A DNA stretch of 7,321 bases from NCBI GenBank assembly GCA_028715095.1, contig JAQUSM010000047.1:1-7321 (forward strand), written 5' to 3'. The stretch's first letter is position 1; the number at the start of each line of letters is the position of its first letter. Below are positions 1 to 5,423 of the stretch, piece by piece. This stretch comes from Candidatus Omnitrophota bacterium (GTDB lineage Bacteria > Omnitrophota > Gorgyraeia > Gygaellales > Profunditerraquicolaceae). The position numbers and the translations under genes are program-made. The notes beneath the pieces are model-generated. The model saw nothing but the letters and a program-made list of their open reading frames with translations, was not told the DNA's origin and searched no databases.

Positions 1-13
1 TGAGGGTTAAAAT

Positions 14-538
14 ATGTGTTTTGAAGAGCTGCACCAAAAGTTATCGCCAACCATAAAAAGGATTGCTTACCGGTTAAACGGGCATTACCGGTCGTTTAAT
101 CATGATGATCTTTATCAAGAGGCTACAATCCATCTTTGGAGCAGTTTCTTGGAGGGTAAGCTTGGCGATAAAACAGACAGCTATATTTTGCAAGGGTGTT
201 ATTTCCACCTGAAGAACTATATACGCAAGATTAATGAGCGTTCAAATATTATCAGTATCGATGCTGCCTTGAATACTGATGATGAGGCTACTATTGGGGA
301 CCTCCTTGGTGAATATTGGGCTTGCCAGGATTGCCGGCAGGATTTGCATAATAAGCTTTTAGCTCAAAGCATCAGGAATAATGGTTTTAATCCAAGAGAA
401 AAAAGGCTGCTTACTTATTTCAGCCAGGGGCTGACTACCAGGGATATAGGTAAGCGTATGGGTGTATCGCATGTCAGCGTGGTAAAGATGATGCGCAAGA
501 TCAGGGCCAAATCTCAAAAGCACCTGGATAAAATTTAG
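14..538 (+). CDS. Small sigma-70-family (ECF-like) sigma factor
   Basis: This 174-residue protein looks like a two-domain sigma factor that would direct RNA polymerase to specific promoters. Residues about 5-70 resemble sigma region 2: a helix ending in an acidic D-D-L-x-Q-E motif at 31-36, then aromatic and basic residues (Y63-F64, Y69, R71-K72). Residues about 125-168 resemble region 4: N-P-R-E-K-R-L-L at 126-133, then a helix-turn-helix with G139-L-T-T-R-D-I-G and the recognition helix V151-S-H-V-S-V-V-K. No region 3 is evident between them, as in ECF factors. Two cysteines (C104, C107) sit in the linker in a CxxC arrangement. The ATG follows a GAGGG at 2-6 with normal spacing. The stop codon abuts the promoter-like block at 539, so this gene probably ends a separate transcript. 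The fold call is fairly sure. The target promoters are unknown, and a sigma-like regulator without sigma activity is possible. Confidence 0.72.
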   Translation: MCFEELHQKLSPTIKRIAYRLNGHYRSFNHDDLYQEATIHLWSSFLEGKLGDKTDSYILQGCYFHLKNYIRKINERSNIISIDAALNTDDEATIGDLLGEYWACQDCRQDLHNKLLAQSIRNNGFNPREKRLLTYFSQGLTTRDIGKRMGVSHVSVVKMMRKIRAKSQKHLDKI

Positions 539-570
539 TTACCAGTTTCAGGTATTCTTTACTTGTATTA
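539..570 (+). promoter_or_regulatory. Promoter-like conserved block A (TTACCA-N14-TTACTTGTATTA)
   Basis: TTACCA at 539-544 is followed exactly 20 nt later by TTACTTGTA at 559-567, then TTA. The same pair with the same spacing occurs at 5244 and 7012, ahead of two other nitrogen genes. It lies just upstream of the leader hairpins, where a promoter would be expected. TGTATT (564-569) could serve as a -10, with TTACCA as a -35 and a 19-nt spacer. The two TTAC cores two helical turns apart could instead be activator sites. Conservation is seen directly; the function is inferred. Confidence 0.55.
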
Positions 571-573
571 ATG

Positions 574-636
574 TAGGGCACATTGAAGTGTGAGAATTAA
601 ACATAGGCGTTCTATAAGAATAGAACGCTTTTTTTT
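574..636 (+). promoter_or_regulatory. Leader A: ANTAR-like two-hairpin attenuator
   Basis: The putative 5' leader of torF-amt-glnK. The first hairpin is GCAC-[ATTGAA]-GTGT at 578-591, a hexaloop with A1 and G4. A competing register, CACA/TGTG with loop TTGAAG, is about as good. After 8 nt the second hairpin is AAC-[ATAGGC]-GTT at 600-611, again a hexaloop with A1 and G4 but with only three pairs. Its loop end and 3' arm are also the 5' arm of the terminator at 607-636, so the second hairpin and the terminator exclude each other. This is the arrangement of ANTAR-protein RNA targets, where binding prevents termination. The core AAC-[AnAGGC]-GTTCT is repeated in leader C. The stems are weak here, so the call rests on comparison of the three leaders. 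Confidence 0.5.
607..636 (+). terminator. Intrinsic terminator in leader A
   Basis: Stem GCGTTCTA (607-614) pairs perfectly with TAGAACGC (621-628) around the loop TAAGAA and is followed by eight T at 629-636. It lies about 75 nt before the torF start and overlaps the second ANTAR-like hairpin. It probably acts as a conditional terminator, though it could also simply end the sigma-factor transcript. Confidence 0.8.
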
Positions 637-646
637 GTTTTCAAAA

Positions 647-701
647 GACGCAGGCGTCTAAACCGTTTTTTAAAAGAGCGGGCTAGGCGCCTGCTCTTTT
701 T
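647..701 (+). promoter_or_regulatory. Second attenuator-like switch before torF
   Basis: Two mutually exclusive folds can be drawn. In one, AGACG/CGTCT closes a small hairpin (around 647-659) and AAAAGAGCGGGC (672-683) pairs with GCCTGCTCTTTT (689-700) to form a 12-bp terminator-like hairpin ending in T. In the other, GCAGGCGTCTA (650-660) pairs over 11 contiguous positions, with one G-U, to TAGGCGCCTGC (684-694), destroying both hairpins. This terminator/antiterminator pair ends one base before the ribosome binding site at 702-708. The pairing is seen directly. Any regulatory role, and whether it acts on transcription or on ribosome access, is inferred. Confidence 0.55.
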
Positions 702-713
702 AAGGAGGTAATC

Positions 714-1517
714 ATGAAAAGGTTTAAATTGGGGTTACTCTTAAGTTTACTCTTAGGCGTATTGACATTTAGTCCGGCACAGGCAACTGAAGGCGGATTG
801 CTGGACGGTATTTTATCAACATCTGGATTTGAAGTTTCCGGGGATTTGGCTTTTAATTCCATATATATGTGGAGAGGCATAATGCTGGATGGCGATGCCG
901 TAGTGCAGCCGGGTTTTTATGTGCGCAGCCCGGAATCAAAGTTTGGCAGGGTAAAAGTAGGTATATGGCTTAATCATGACCTGCAAAATAAGGACAGCTT
1001 AAGATCCAGCGAAACAGACTATTTGCTTGATTATACCTATAGTTTTCCCAGTGTAGCCCTTTCTACGGGGTTTACCTATTATGATTTCCCCGATGCCGCT
1101 CCTTCTGATGGGGCACCCAGGGGCTTTAGCCGGGAAGTTTATGGGGGGATAACTTTTACTAAATTACTGCTTTCTCCGGCTATTTATTATTATTATGATT
1201 TCGGCAAGAAAGAGGATGGCGGCGGAGAAGGCAGCTATACGGTGCTTAATTTATCTCATAGCATACCGTTTGTCTTGTCCAGGTTTAATATGAGCCTGGA
1301 TTTTTCAGGCCATGTAGGCCTCAATAACAAACAGTATTACCGCGGCAAAGGCGGTGATGCGGCCTTAGGCGCAGGAGTTACTATCCCGTTGTTAAAGAAT
1401 TTGAGTTGTAAGCCTAATATTAATTATTCCGTGCCCTGGGGTAATCTTAGCGATAAGAATAACGGCAACCAGAAAAACAGGTTATACGGCGGAGTTTATC
1501 TAAGCTATGTATTTTAA
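714..1517 (+). CDS. TorF/Gcw_chp-family outer-membrane protein (putative porin)
   Basis: A 267-residue exported beta-barrel protein, probably a channel in the outer membrane. Residues 1-24 form a signal peptide: basic M-K-R-F-K, a Leu-rich core and a cleavage site after A-Q-A (22-24). The mature part has alternating aromatic and hydrophobic strands, many Tyr and Gly, and a terminal Phe, as in outer-membrane barrels. The early segment V41-S-G-D-L-A-F-N-S-I-Y-M-W-R-G55 followed by V63-V-Q-P-G matches the N-terminal signature of the TorF family, whose substrates are not established. From memory, such genes occur next to glnK and amt in several Proteobacteria, consistent with a role in bringing ammonium or small nitrogen compounds across the outer membrane. 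The ATG follows AAGGAGG (702-708). The gene is first in a run with amt (38-nt gap) and glnK, behind leader A. Substrate and strand count cannot be read from the sequence. Confidence 0.75.
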   Translation: MKRFKLGLLLSLLLGVLTFSPAQATEGGLLDGILSTSGFEVSGDLAFNSIYMWRGIMLDGDAVVQPGFYVRSPESKFGRVKVGIWLNHDLQNKDSLRSSETDYLLDYTYSFPSVALSTGFTYYDFPDAAPSDGAPRGFSREVYGGITFTKLLLSPAIYYYYDFGKKEDGGGEGSYTVLNLSHSIPFVLSRFNMSLDFSGHVGLNNKQYYRGKGGDAALGAGVTIPLLKNLSCKPNINYSVPWGNLSDKNNGNQKNRLYGGVYLSYVF

Positions 1518-1555
1518 CTTTGGAAGCGGAAAAGATGTTTAACGGGAGGCCAATT

Positions 1556-2959
1556 ATGAGAGAGAAATTGAAAGAATGGTTTGACAGTACTAAAACTGCG
1601 GTAATGGTTGTTATGATAGGTTTGTTTGTTGTTATGGCAATGCCTTTTTCCGCCTTTGCTGCCGACCCATCGGGAGCCGAAACCCTCGCGCAGAACCCGC
1701 AGGCGCCGATTGATTATGTGTGGGTATTGGTCTGCGGATTCCTTGTTTTCTTTATGCAGGCAGGGTTTGCCATGGTAGAAGCAGGGTTTTGCCGGGCTAA
1801 AAACGCAACTAACCTTATGGCTAAGAATACAATTGATTTTGTTGTGGCTTCTCTTGTTTTTATGGCTATTGGATTTGCTTTTATGATGGGCAATGATTAT
1901 AAAGGGTTGATCGGCACAACAGGCTGGTTTTTGCATGGGGCAAATTATGATGTAGGTAAATACCTGATGTTTTTCTGGCAGCTGGTTTTTGCCGGTACCG
2001 CGGCAACTATTGTTTCCGGTGCCGTAGCGGAACGTTTGAAATTTAAAGCTTATTTCCTGTACAGCCTTGCGGTAAGCGCGATTATTTATCCTATATATGG
2101 CCACTGGGTATGGGGAGGAGGCTGGTTGGCTAAGCTTCCTTTTGGAGCAGGCCATGTGGATTTTGCGGGTTCAGGCGTTGTGCATACAATAGGAGGTTTT
2201 GTCGGTTTGGCAGGGGCTCTTGTCCTTGGCCCGAGATTTGGTAAATTCGGGAAAGACGGAAAACCAAGGGCTATCCCCGGGCACAGCATAACCCTCGCGG
2301 CGCTGGGTACATTTATATTATGGTTTGGCTGGTTTGGTTTTAATCCGGGCTCCACTTTCTCCGCGCATCAATTAAGGATTGCCGTAGTTGCCGTTAATAC
2401 CAACCTGGCGGCAGCAGCAGGGGCAGCGGTTGCTATCCTTTTGGTGTTCATGAAGACCAAGAAATGGGATGTGGGCATGATGTTGAACGGCTGTTTGGCA
2501 GGTTTGGTAGCTGTTACAGCTCCATGCGCCTGGATTGAGGCATGGGCAGCTGTGGTGATCGGCGCAGTTGCAGGCACGCTGGTGGTTATAGGGGTATATT
2601 TCTGGGAAGCAAGAGGAGTTGACGATCCCGTAGGGGCAGTAAGCGTGCATGCTATAAACGGCGTATGGGGCCTTATCAGCGTAGGCCTTTTCGCGGATGG
2701 AACATATGGCCTTTGTACAACCTCCGAACCGTTAGTCAGGGGATTATTCTACGGCGGCGGTTATGGACAGCTGATTGCCCAGCTTATCGGAGCGGCAGTA
2801 TGCATAACTTGGGCCTTTGGCCTTGGGTTTATCGCCTTTAAACTGATGGATAAATATTTTGGCATCAGGGTTTCGCCCGAGGAAGAATTAAAAGGGCTGG
2901 ATATACCCGAACACGGAACTCCGGCTTACCCGAACTTTTATACAACGAATCAAAATTAA
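1556..2959 (+). CDS. amt: Ammonium transporter Amt, long form with signal peptide
   Basis: A 467-residue Amt/Mep/Rh channel conducting ammonium across the inner membrane. The start at 1556 is chosen because GGGAGG (1544-1549) lies 6 nt upstream and a signal peptide follows directly, cleaved after A-F-A (33-35). The first mature helix has the Amt signature Q68-A-G-F-A-M-V-E-A-G. The pore residues are present: D202 in D-F-A-G-S-G-V-V-H, and the twin histidines H210 and H365 (V-S-V-H). F-G-W-F-G-F-N-P-G-S at 257-266 is also typical. The C-tail G436-I-R-V...G-L-D-I-P-E-H-G ends in the usual P-II-responsive region. The sequence is clearly divergent from the two downstream Amts and belongs to another subfamily, so it did not arise from the local duplication. 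It lies between torF and its own P-II gene. Confidence 0.95.
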   Translation: MREKLKEWFDSTKTAVMVVMIGLFVVMAMPFSAFAADPSGAETLAQNPQAPIDYVWVLVCGFLVFFMQAGFAMVEAGFCRAKNATNLMAKNTIDFVVASLVFMAIGFAFMMGNDYKGLIGTTGWFLHGANYDVGKYLMFFWQLVFAGTAATIVSGAVAERLKFKAYFLYSLAVSAIIYPIYGHWVWGGGWLAKLPFGAGHVDFAGSGVVHTIGGFVGLAGALVLGPRFGKFGKDGKPRAIPGHSITLAALGTFILWFGWFGFNPGSTFSAHQLRIAVVAVNTNLAAAAGAAVAILLVFMKTKKWDVGMMLNGCLAGLVAVTAPCAWIEAWAAVVIGAVAGTLVVIGVYFWEARGVDDPVGAVSVHAINGVWGLISVGLFADGTYGLCTTSEPLVRGLFYGGGYGQLIAQLIGAAVCITWAFGLGFIAFKLMDKYFGIRVSPEEELKGLDIPEHGTPAYPNFYTTNQN

Positions 2960-2977
2960 TTTATTAATTTAAAATTG

Positions 2978-3005
2978 TGCTGCTCCGCCTGCAAGCGGAG
3001 CGGCA
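2978..3005 (+). repeat. GC-rich hairpin before the first P-II gene
   Basis: An 11-bp stem (2978-2988 with 2995-3005, one G-U) encloses the loop CTGCAA. The 3' arm ends where the ribosome binding site AGGGAGG (3005-3011) begins, and there is no T tract, so it is not a terminator. It is much richer in G+C than its A+T-rich surroundings, which suggests either an mRNA processing or stability hairpin between amt and glnK, or an inserted palindromic repeat of the kind scattered through some genomes. Confidence 0.55.
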
Positions 3006-3018
3006 GGGAGGCTTAAGC

Positions 3019-3357
3019 ATGAAAAAAATAGAAGCGGTTATCCGGGTAGAAAAGCTGGAAGAGATGATGGGAGTTTTGGAAAAATTAGGTTGCCCCGGCA
3101 TGATGATTACGCATATTGAAGGACATGGCCGGCAAAAAGGCCTTGTTGAGCAATTTCGCGGGAGAGAGTATAAAGTTAATTTCCTGCCAAAAATAAAGAT
3201 TGAGATAGTTGTTAAAGACGATGATCTGGATAAGATCACAAATACCATAGCCAGGGTCGCCAGGACAGGCGAAATCGGCGATGGAAAAATATTTGTTTAT
3301 CCGATTGATGATGTTTTAAGGATACGCACCGGCGAAAAAGGGGAAAATGCCGTTTAA
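3019..3357 (+). CDS. glnK: P-II nitrogen regulatory protein (GlnB/GlnK type, Tyr51 present)
   Basis: A 112-residue P-II trimer subunit that senses 2-oxoglutarate and ATP/ADP and would control the Amt encoded just upstream. The start at 3019 is preferred to an upstream in-frame TTG (2977): it has AGGGAGG (3005-3011) at good spacing and begins M-K-K-I like the family. Landmarks are G35-H-G-R-Q-K-G, the T-loop F46-R-G-R-E-Y51 and the C-terminal T-G-E-I-G-D-G-K-I-F-V with R-I-R-T-G-E. Tyr51, the uridylylation site in enteric P-II, is kept, although the flanking residues F46 and R49 differ from the usual Y-[KR]-G-[AS]-[AE]-Y pattern. This sets it apart from the two downstream paralogues, which have Glu51. 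No uridylyltransferase is in the window. It is named glnK for its place next to amt; glnB would be equally defensible on sequence. Confidence 0.93.
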   Translation: MKKIEAVIRVEKLEEMMGVLEKLGCPGMMITHIEGHGRQKGLVEQFRGREYKVNFLPKIKIEIVVKDDDLDKITNTIARVARTGEIGDGKIFVYPIDDVLRIRTGEKGENAV

Positions 3358-3363
3358 AACGAT

Positions 3364-3540
3364 ATGATAGATAAGGAATTGATCGATAAAATAAGGAACT
3401 TGAAAATTGAAAACGGATATACGTTGTATGAGTTATCCAAAAAAATTGATATTCAGATAGGGACTTTGGAGAGGTGGCTTAAGACCGGCAGGATAAACAG
3501 GTTTTACGCCAGAATCGTTAAGGAGAAGTTGGGAATATAA
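3364..3540 (+). CDS. Small helix-turn-helix protein (58 aa)
   Basis: A 58-residue basic protein that begins 6 nt after the P-II stop, so it is probably translated by coupling; no good ribosome binding site is visible close to its ATG. After an N-terminal helix (2-16), Y19-T-L-Y-E-L-S-K-K-I looks like helix 2 of a helix-turn-helix. Q31-I-G-T-L-E-R-W-L-K-T-G-R looks like the recognition helix, with the W preceding K-T-G-R as in small XRE-like DNA-binding proteins. The rest is a basic amphipathic helix ending K-E-K-L-G-I. An intrinsic terminator follows at 3551, making this the last gene of the torF-amt-glnK transcript. Its target is unknown. It could be a local transcription regulator of the amt/glnK genes, but only the fold and the position support that. 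Confidence 0.7.
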   Translation: MIDKELIDKIRNLKIENGYTLYELSKKIDIQIGTLERWLKTGRINRFYARIVKEKLGI

Positions 3541-3550
3541 CAAACGTGGC

Positions 3551-3580
3551 AAAAATAGCCGGTTTTTGGGCTGTTTTTTT
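3551..3580 (+). terminator. Intrinsic terminator after the HTH gene
   Basis: AAAAATAGCC (3551-3560) pairs with GGCTGTTTTT (3569-3578), one T-G pair, around the loop GGTTTTTG and continues into a run of seven T (3574-3580). It closes the first gene group. The 47 nt from here to the second amt hold a ribosome binding site but no block or hairpins like leaders A-C, so the second amt either has a weak promoter here or depends on readthrough. Confidence 0.75.
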
Positions 3581-3627
3581 ATCAATTGGGTAAGCATATG
3601 TATAACTAACAAGGAGGTAGAGAGAAA

Positions 3628-4857
3628 ATGGTTAATGCGGGAGATACGGCGTGGGTTTTAATGTCATCGGCACTCGTATTGCTGATGACTCCGGCCCTGG
3701 CTTTCTTTTACGGAGGCATGGTCAGGCGTAAAAATGTCTTAAGTGTTTTGATGCAATGTTTCATTATCGTATGTGTTTTAAGCATCCAGTGGGTGGTAAT
3801 CGGCTATAGCCTGTCATTTGCTCCGTCTAAAGGATTCTGGGGCGGCTTACAGTGGCTGGGGTTAAATGGCGTAGGGTTAGAGCCATATGCCGACTATGCC
3901 GGAACAATCCCGCACCAGGCGTTTATGGTTTTCCAGATGATGTTTGCGATTATCACGCCTGCCTTGATTATCGGAGCTTTTGCCGAGAGAATGAAGTTCT
4001 CCGCGTTTTTGGTTTTTACTTTACTTTGGGCGACATTTGTATATGATCCGCTATGCCACTGGGTTTGGGGTATGGGCGGCTGGTTAAGGAATATAGGCGC
4101 GCTTGATTTTGCCGGAGGTACGGTTGTGCATATTAATGCCGGGATAGCGGCTTTGGTTACGGCTATTGTTTTGGGTAAACGCTCTAATCTTGATAAGAAT
4201 GTTCCTACCCCGCATAATATGCCTTTTGTAGTCCTGGGTACGGCGTTATTATGGTTCGGCTGGTTTGGATTTAATGCCGGAAGCGCTTTGGCCGCAAACG
4301 GCCTGGCTGTGAATGCTTTTGTGGTAACTAATACAGCTGCGGCTGCTGCGGGTTTGAGCTGGGCTTTGATTGAATGGTTACGTAACGGCAAGCCAACGAT
4401 CTTTGGCGTATGTTCCGGGGCTGTCGCGGGTTTAGTGGCGATTACGCCTGCGGCAGGTTTTGTCAGCGTGATTCCAGCGATCATTATCGGCATGCTGGTA
4501 AGCGTATTCTGTTTTATTGCCGTGACTGTGATTAAGCCGTTATTCGGTTATGACGATTCCCTGGATGCTTTTGGAGTGCATTGCGTAGGCGGGATCTGGG
4601 GGGCTTTGGCTACGGGACTGTTTGCTTCTAGGCTGGTTAATTCTGCGGGAGCTGATGGCCTGTTTTTCGGAAATCCTAAACAGTTTTTAGTCCAACTGGC
4701 AGCAGTGGGGGTAACAATCGTTTATACCTCAGTGGTGACGCTTATTATTTATAAGTTAGTTGACCTGTTTATCGGCGTAAGGGTAGACGAGAAGTCGGAA
4801 GCTATGGGGCTTGACCTTACGCAGCATCATGAACGGGCGTATACTGTTTTAGAATGA
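3628..4857 (+). CDS. amt: Ammonium transporter Amt (second copy)
   Basis: A 409-residue Amt channel of the AmtB-like type without a cleavable signal peptide; the first helix starts almost at the N-terminus. AAGGAGG (3611-3617) precedes the ATG. Critical residues fall at the E. coli AmtB numbers: D160, H168 and H318 (twin histidines), F215 in W-F-G-W-F-G-F-N-A-G-S, and S219. The gate phenylalanines lie in F102-Q-M-M-F106. The C-tail V384-R-V-D-E-K...G-L-D-L-T-Q-H-H-E-R-A-Y is the part that contacts P-II. The protein is very similar along its whole length to the third Amt (5424-6650), with which it and its glnK form a duplicated pair. The last 54 nt include a 44-nt stretch identical between the two genes. 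Nothing suggests inactivation. Confidence 0.95.
   Translation: MVNAGDTAWVLMSSALVLLMTPALAFFYGGMVRRKNVLSVLMQCFIIVCVLSIQWVVIGYSLSFAPSKGFWGGLQWLGLNGVGLEPYADYAGTIPHQAFMVFQMMFAIITPALIIGAFAERMKFSAFLVFTLLWATFVYDPLCHWVWGMGGWLRNIGALDFAGGTVVHINAGIAALVTAIVLGKRSNLDKNVPTPHNMPFVVLGTALLWFGWFGFNAGSALAANGLAVNAFVVTNTAAAAAGLSWALIEWLRNGKPTIFGVCSGAVAGLVAITPAAGFVSVIPAIIIGMLVSVFCFIAVTVIKPLFGYDDSLDAFGVHCVGGIWGALATGLFASRLVNSAGADGLFFGNPKQFLVQLAAVGVTIVYTSVVTLIIYKLVDLFIGVRVDEKSEAMGLDLTQHHERAYTVLE
4804..4847 (+). repeat. 44-nt identical segment shared by amt 2 and amt 3 (copy 1)
   Basis: Positions 4804-4847 are identical to 6597-6640, within the coding sequence for the C-terminal tail. Upstream the genes differ at many synonymous sites, and downstream the intergenic DNA is unrelated. 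This suggests local gene conversion or recent recombination in the tail-coding part. Confidence 0.85.
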
Positions 4858-4889
4858 GAACCGGTATCTAAAACCAAGGGGAGGTTTTT

Positions 4890-5033
4890 ATGAAATTAGT
4901 CATTGCGATAATCCAGCCTTACAAATTGGAAGAGGTAAAAGAAGAGCTCTATAAATCAGAAATCAACCTGATTACCGTAAGCGAGGTCCTTGGCCACGGC
5001 CGCCAGATGGGGGTTACAGAAGTTTACCGCGGG
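4890..5033 (+). repeat. 144-nt identical segment of glnK 2 and glnK 3 (copy 1)
   Basis: Positions 4890-5033 match 6664-6807 base for base, from the ATG through codon 48. Immediately after, synonymous and non-synonymous differences appear in most codons. The tract is much longer than protein-level constraint would require, which points to gene conversion between the tandem copies. Confidence 0.9.
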
Positions 5034-5231
5034 GCTAAAGAGACAGGTAATCTTTTGCGTAAAATGCGCCTGGAGATTGCCGTAAATGACAATTATCTTG
5101 AACCGGCTATCAAAGCGATTGTCAAGGGAGCTAAAACCGGTGAGACGGGAGATGGCAAGATTTTTGTCCTTGAGTTGAAAGAATGCGTGCGTATCAGGAC
5201 AGAGGAGCGCGGCCCGGTAGCTATCGGGTAA
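4890..5231 (+). CDS. glnK: P-II nitrogen regulator (GlnK type, Glu51 in the T-loop)
   Basis: A 113-residue P-II protein placed 32 nt after the second amt, in the classic amt-glnK order, so its likely job is to plug that channel when nitrogen is plentiful. AAGGGGAGG (4876-4884) precedes the ATG. P-II landmarks are P10-Y-K-L near the N-terminus, G35-H-G-R-Q-M-G, the T-loop Y46-R-G-A-K-E-T-G-N-L-L-R-K58, and C-terminal T-G-E-T-G-D-G-K-I-F-V with R-I-R-T. By direct alignment with E. coli GlnB, residue 51 is Glu, so the uridylylation tyrosine is missing; R47 is kept. Control is therefore more likely through 2-oxoglutarate and nucleotides alone, or another modification. Its first 144 nt are identical to those of the third P-II gene, then divergence starts abruptly at codon 49. 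Confidence 0.95.
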   Translation: MKLVIAIIQPYKLEEVKEELYKSEINLITVSEVLGHGRQMGVTEVYRGAKETGNLLRKMRLEIAVNDNYLEPAIKAIVKGAKTGETGDGKIFVLELKECVRIRTEERGPVAIG

Positions 5232-5243
5232 TTAAATTAATGG

Positions 5244-5275
5244 TTACCAGGTTGGCTTTTCTCTTACTTGTAATA
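5244..5275 (+). promoter_or_regulatory. Promoter-like conserved block B (TTACCA-N14-TTACTTGTAATA)
   Basis: TTACCA at 5244-5249 and TTACTTGTA at 5264-5272, exactly 20 nt apart as in blocks A and C. TGTAAT (5269-5274) matches five of six -10 positions, with TTACCA as a -35 and 19 nt between. It lies 13 nt after the second glnK and just before leader B, so it would give the third amt its own start site. Confidence 0.55.
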
Positions 5276-5282
5276 GTAAGCT

Positions 5283-5370
5283 TAGGCACAAGGTAGTGTT
5301 TATGTTAAATAGCGCATTGTAGGCGCTCATAGCAACTTAAAAAAGTTGTTATGGGCGCCTTTTCTTTTAT
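5283..5370 (+). promoter_or_regulatory. Leader B: ANTAR-like two-hairpin attenuator
   Basis: The putative leader of the third amt-glnK pair. The first hairpin is TAGGCAC-[AAGGTA]-GTGTTTA (5283-5302): seven pairs, two of them G-U, and a hexaloop with A1 and G4. This is the cleanest first hairpin of the three. After 8 nt, as in leader A, the second hairpin is AGCGC-[ATTGTAG]-GCGCT (5311-5327), with A1 and G4 but a seven-base loop. Its 3' arm is also part of the terminator 5' arm (5321-5338), so the folds exclude one another. The layout fits ANTAR-type antitermination; the seven-base loop is a departure from the canonical motif. Confidence 0.55.
5321..5370 (+). terminator. Strong intrinsic terminator in leader B
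   Basis: An 18-bp stem (5321-5338 with 5343-5360, two G-U pairs) closes on an AAAA loop and is followed by TTTTCTTTTAT. It ends 53 nt before the third amt start, so it would stop both readthrough from the second amt-glnK pair and transcripts from block B unless the alternative hairpin at 5311-5327 forms. Confidence 0.88.
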
Positions 5371-5375
5371 CCGGC

Positions 5376-5407
5376 ATTTGCACAATTGGTTAACCAGTTG
5401 TGCAAAT
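5376..5407. promoter_or_regulatory. 32-bp near-perfect palindrome, likely operator or RNA hairpin
   Basis: ATTTGCACAATTGG (5376-5389), TTAA, then CCAGTTGTGCAAAT (5394-5407): 15 of 16 symmetric positions pair, the exception being T5386/G5397, which would still wobble in RNA. It lies between the leader B terminator and the ribosome binding site (5414-5420) and has no T tract. The two-fold symmetry fits a dimeric DNA-binding regulator; as RNA it would make a 14-bp hairpin with a TTAA loop. Its core TGGTTAACCA resembles the TGGTTACCA at the start of blocks B and C. Confidence 0.7.
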
Positions 5408-5423
5408 AAATCCAGGAGGAGTT

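Noticed and set aside
3581..3611. A fourth leader of the same family, or a promoter TATAAC, before the second amt
   Set aside because: There is no TTACCA/TTACTTGTA block and no A1/G4 hairpin, and TATAAC at 3601 lies so close to the ribosome binding site, with no -35, that it is not convincing.
3852..4046. Matching 64-residue frames inside amt 2 (3852-4046) and amt 3 (5648-5842)
   Set aside because: Both are +1/+2 shadows of conserved amt coding sequence; their similarity to each other follows from the similarity of the two amt genes.
3894..4493. Long antisense open frame opposite the second amt, and similar ones at 5729-6433, 1514-2155 and 2086-2355 on the minus strand
   Set aside because: They mirror the codon pattern of the amt genes, have low-complexity Ala/Pro/Thr/Asn-rich products typical of antisense frames and show no family resemblance.
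5244..5370. Glutamine riboswitch (glnA RNA) upstream of nitrogen genes
   Set aside because: The leaders have two simple hairpins and a terminator, without the three-helix junction and conserved core expected for that class; the hexaloop pattern fits ANTAR targets better.
5371..5407. Sigma-54 promoter (GGC...TTGCAC-like bases) near the palindrome
   Set aside because: The GG and GC dinucleotides do not lie at the required 10-nt step, here or in the three conserved blocks, so no -24/-12 promoter could be drawn.
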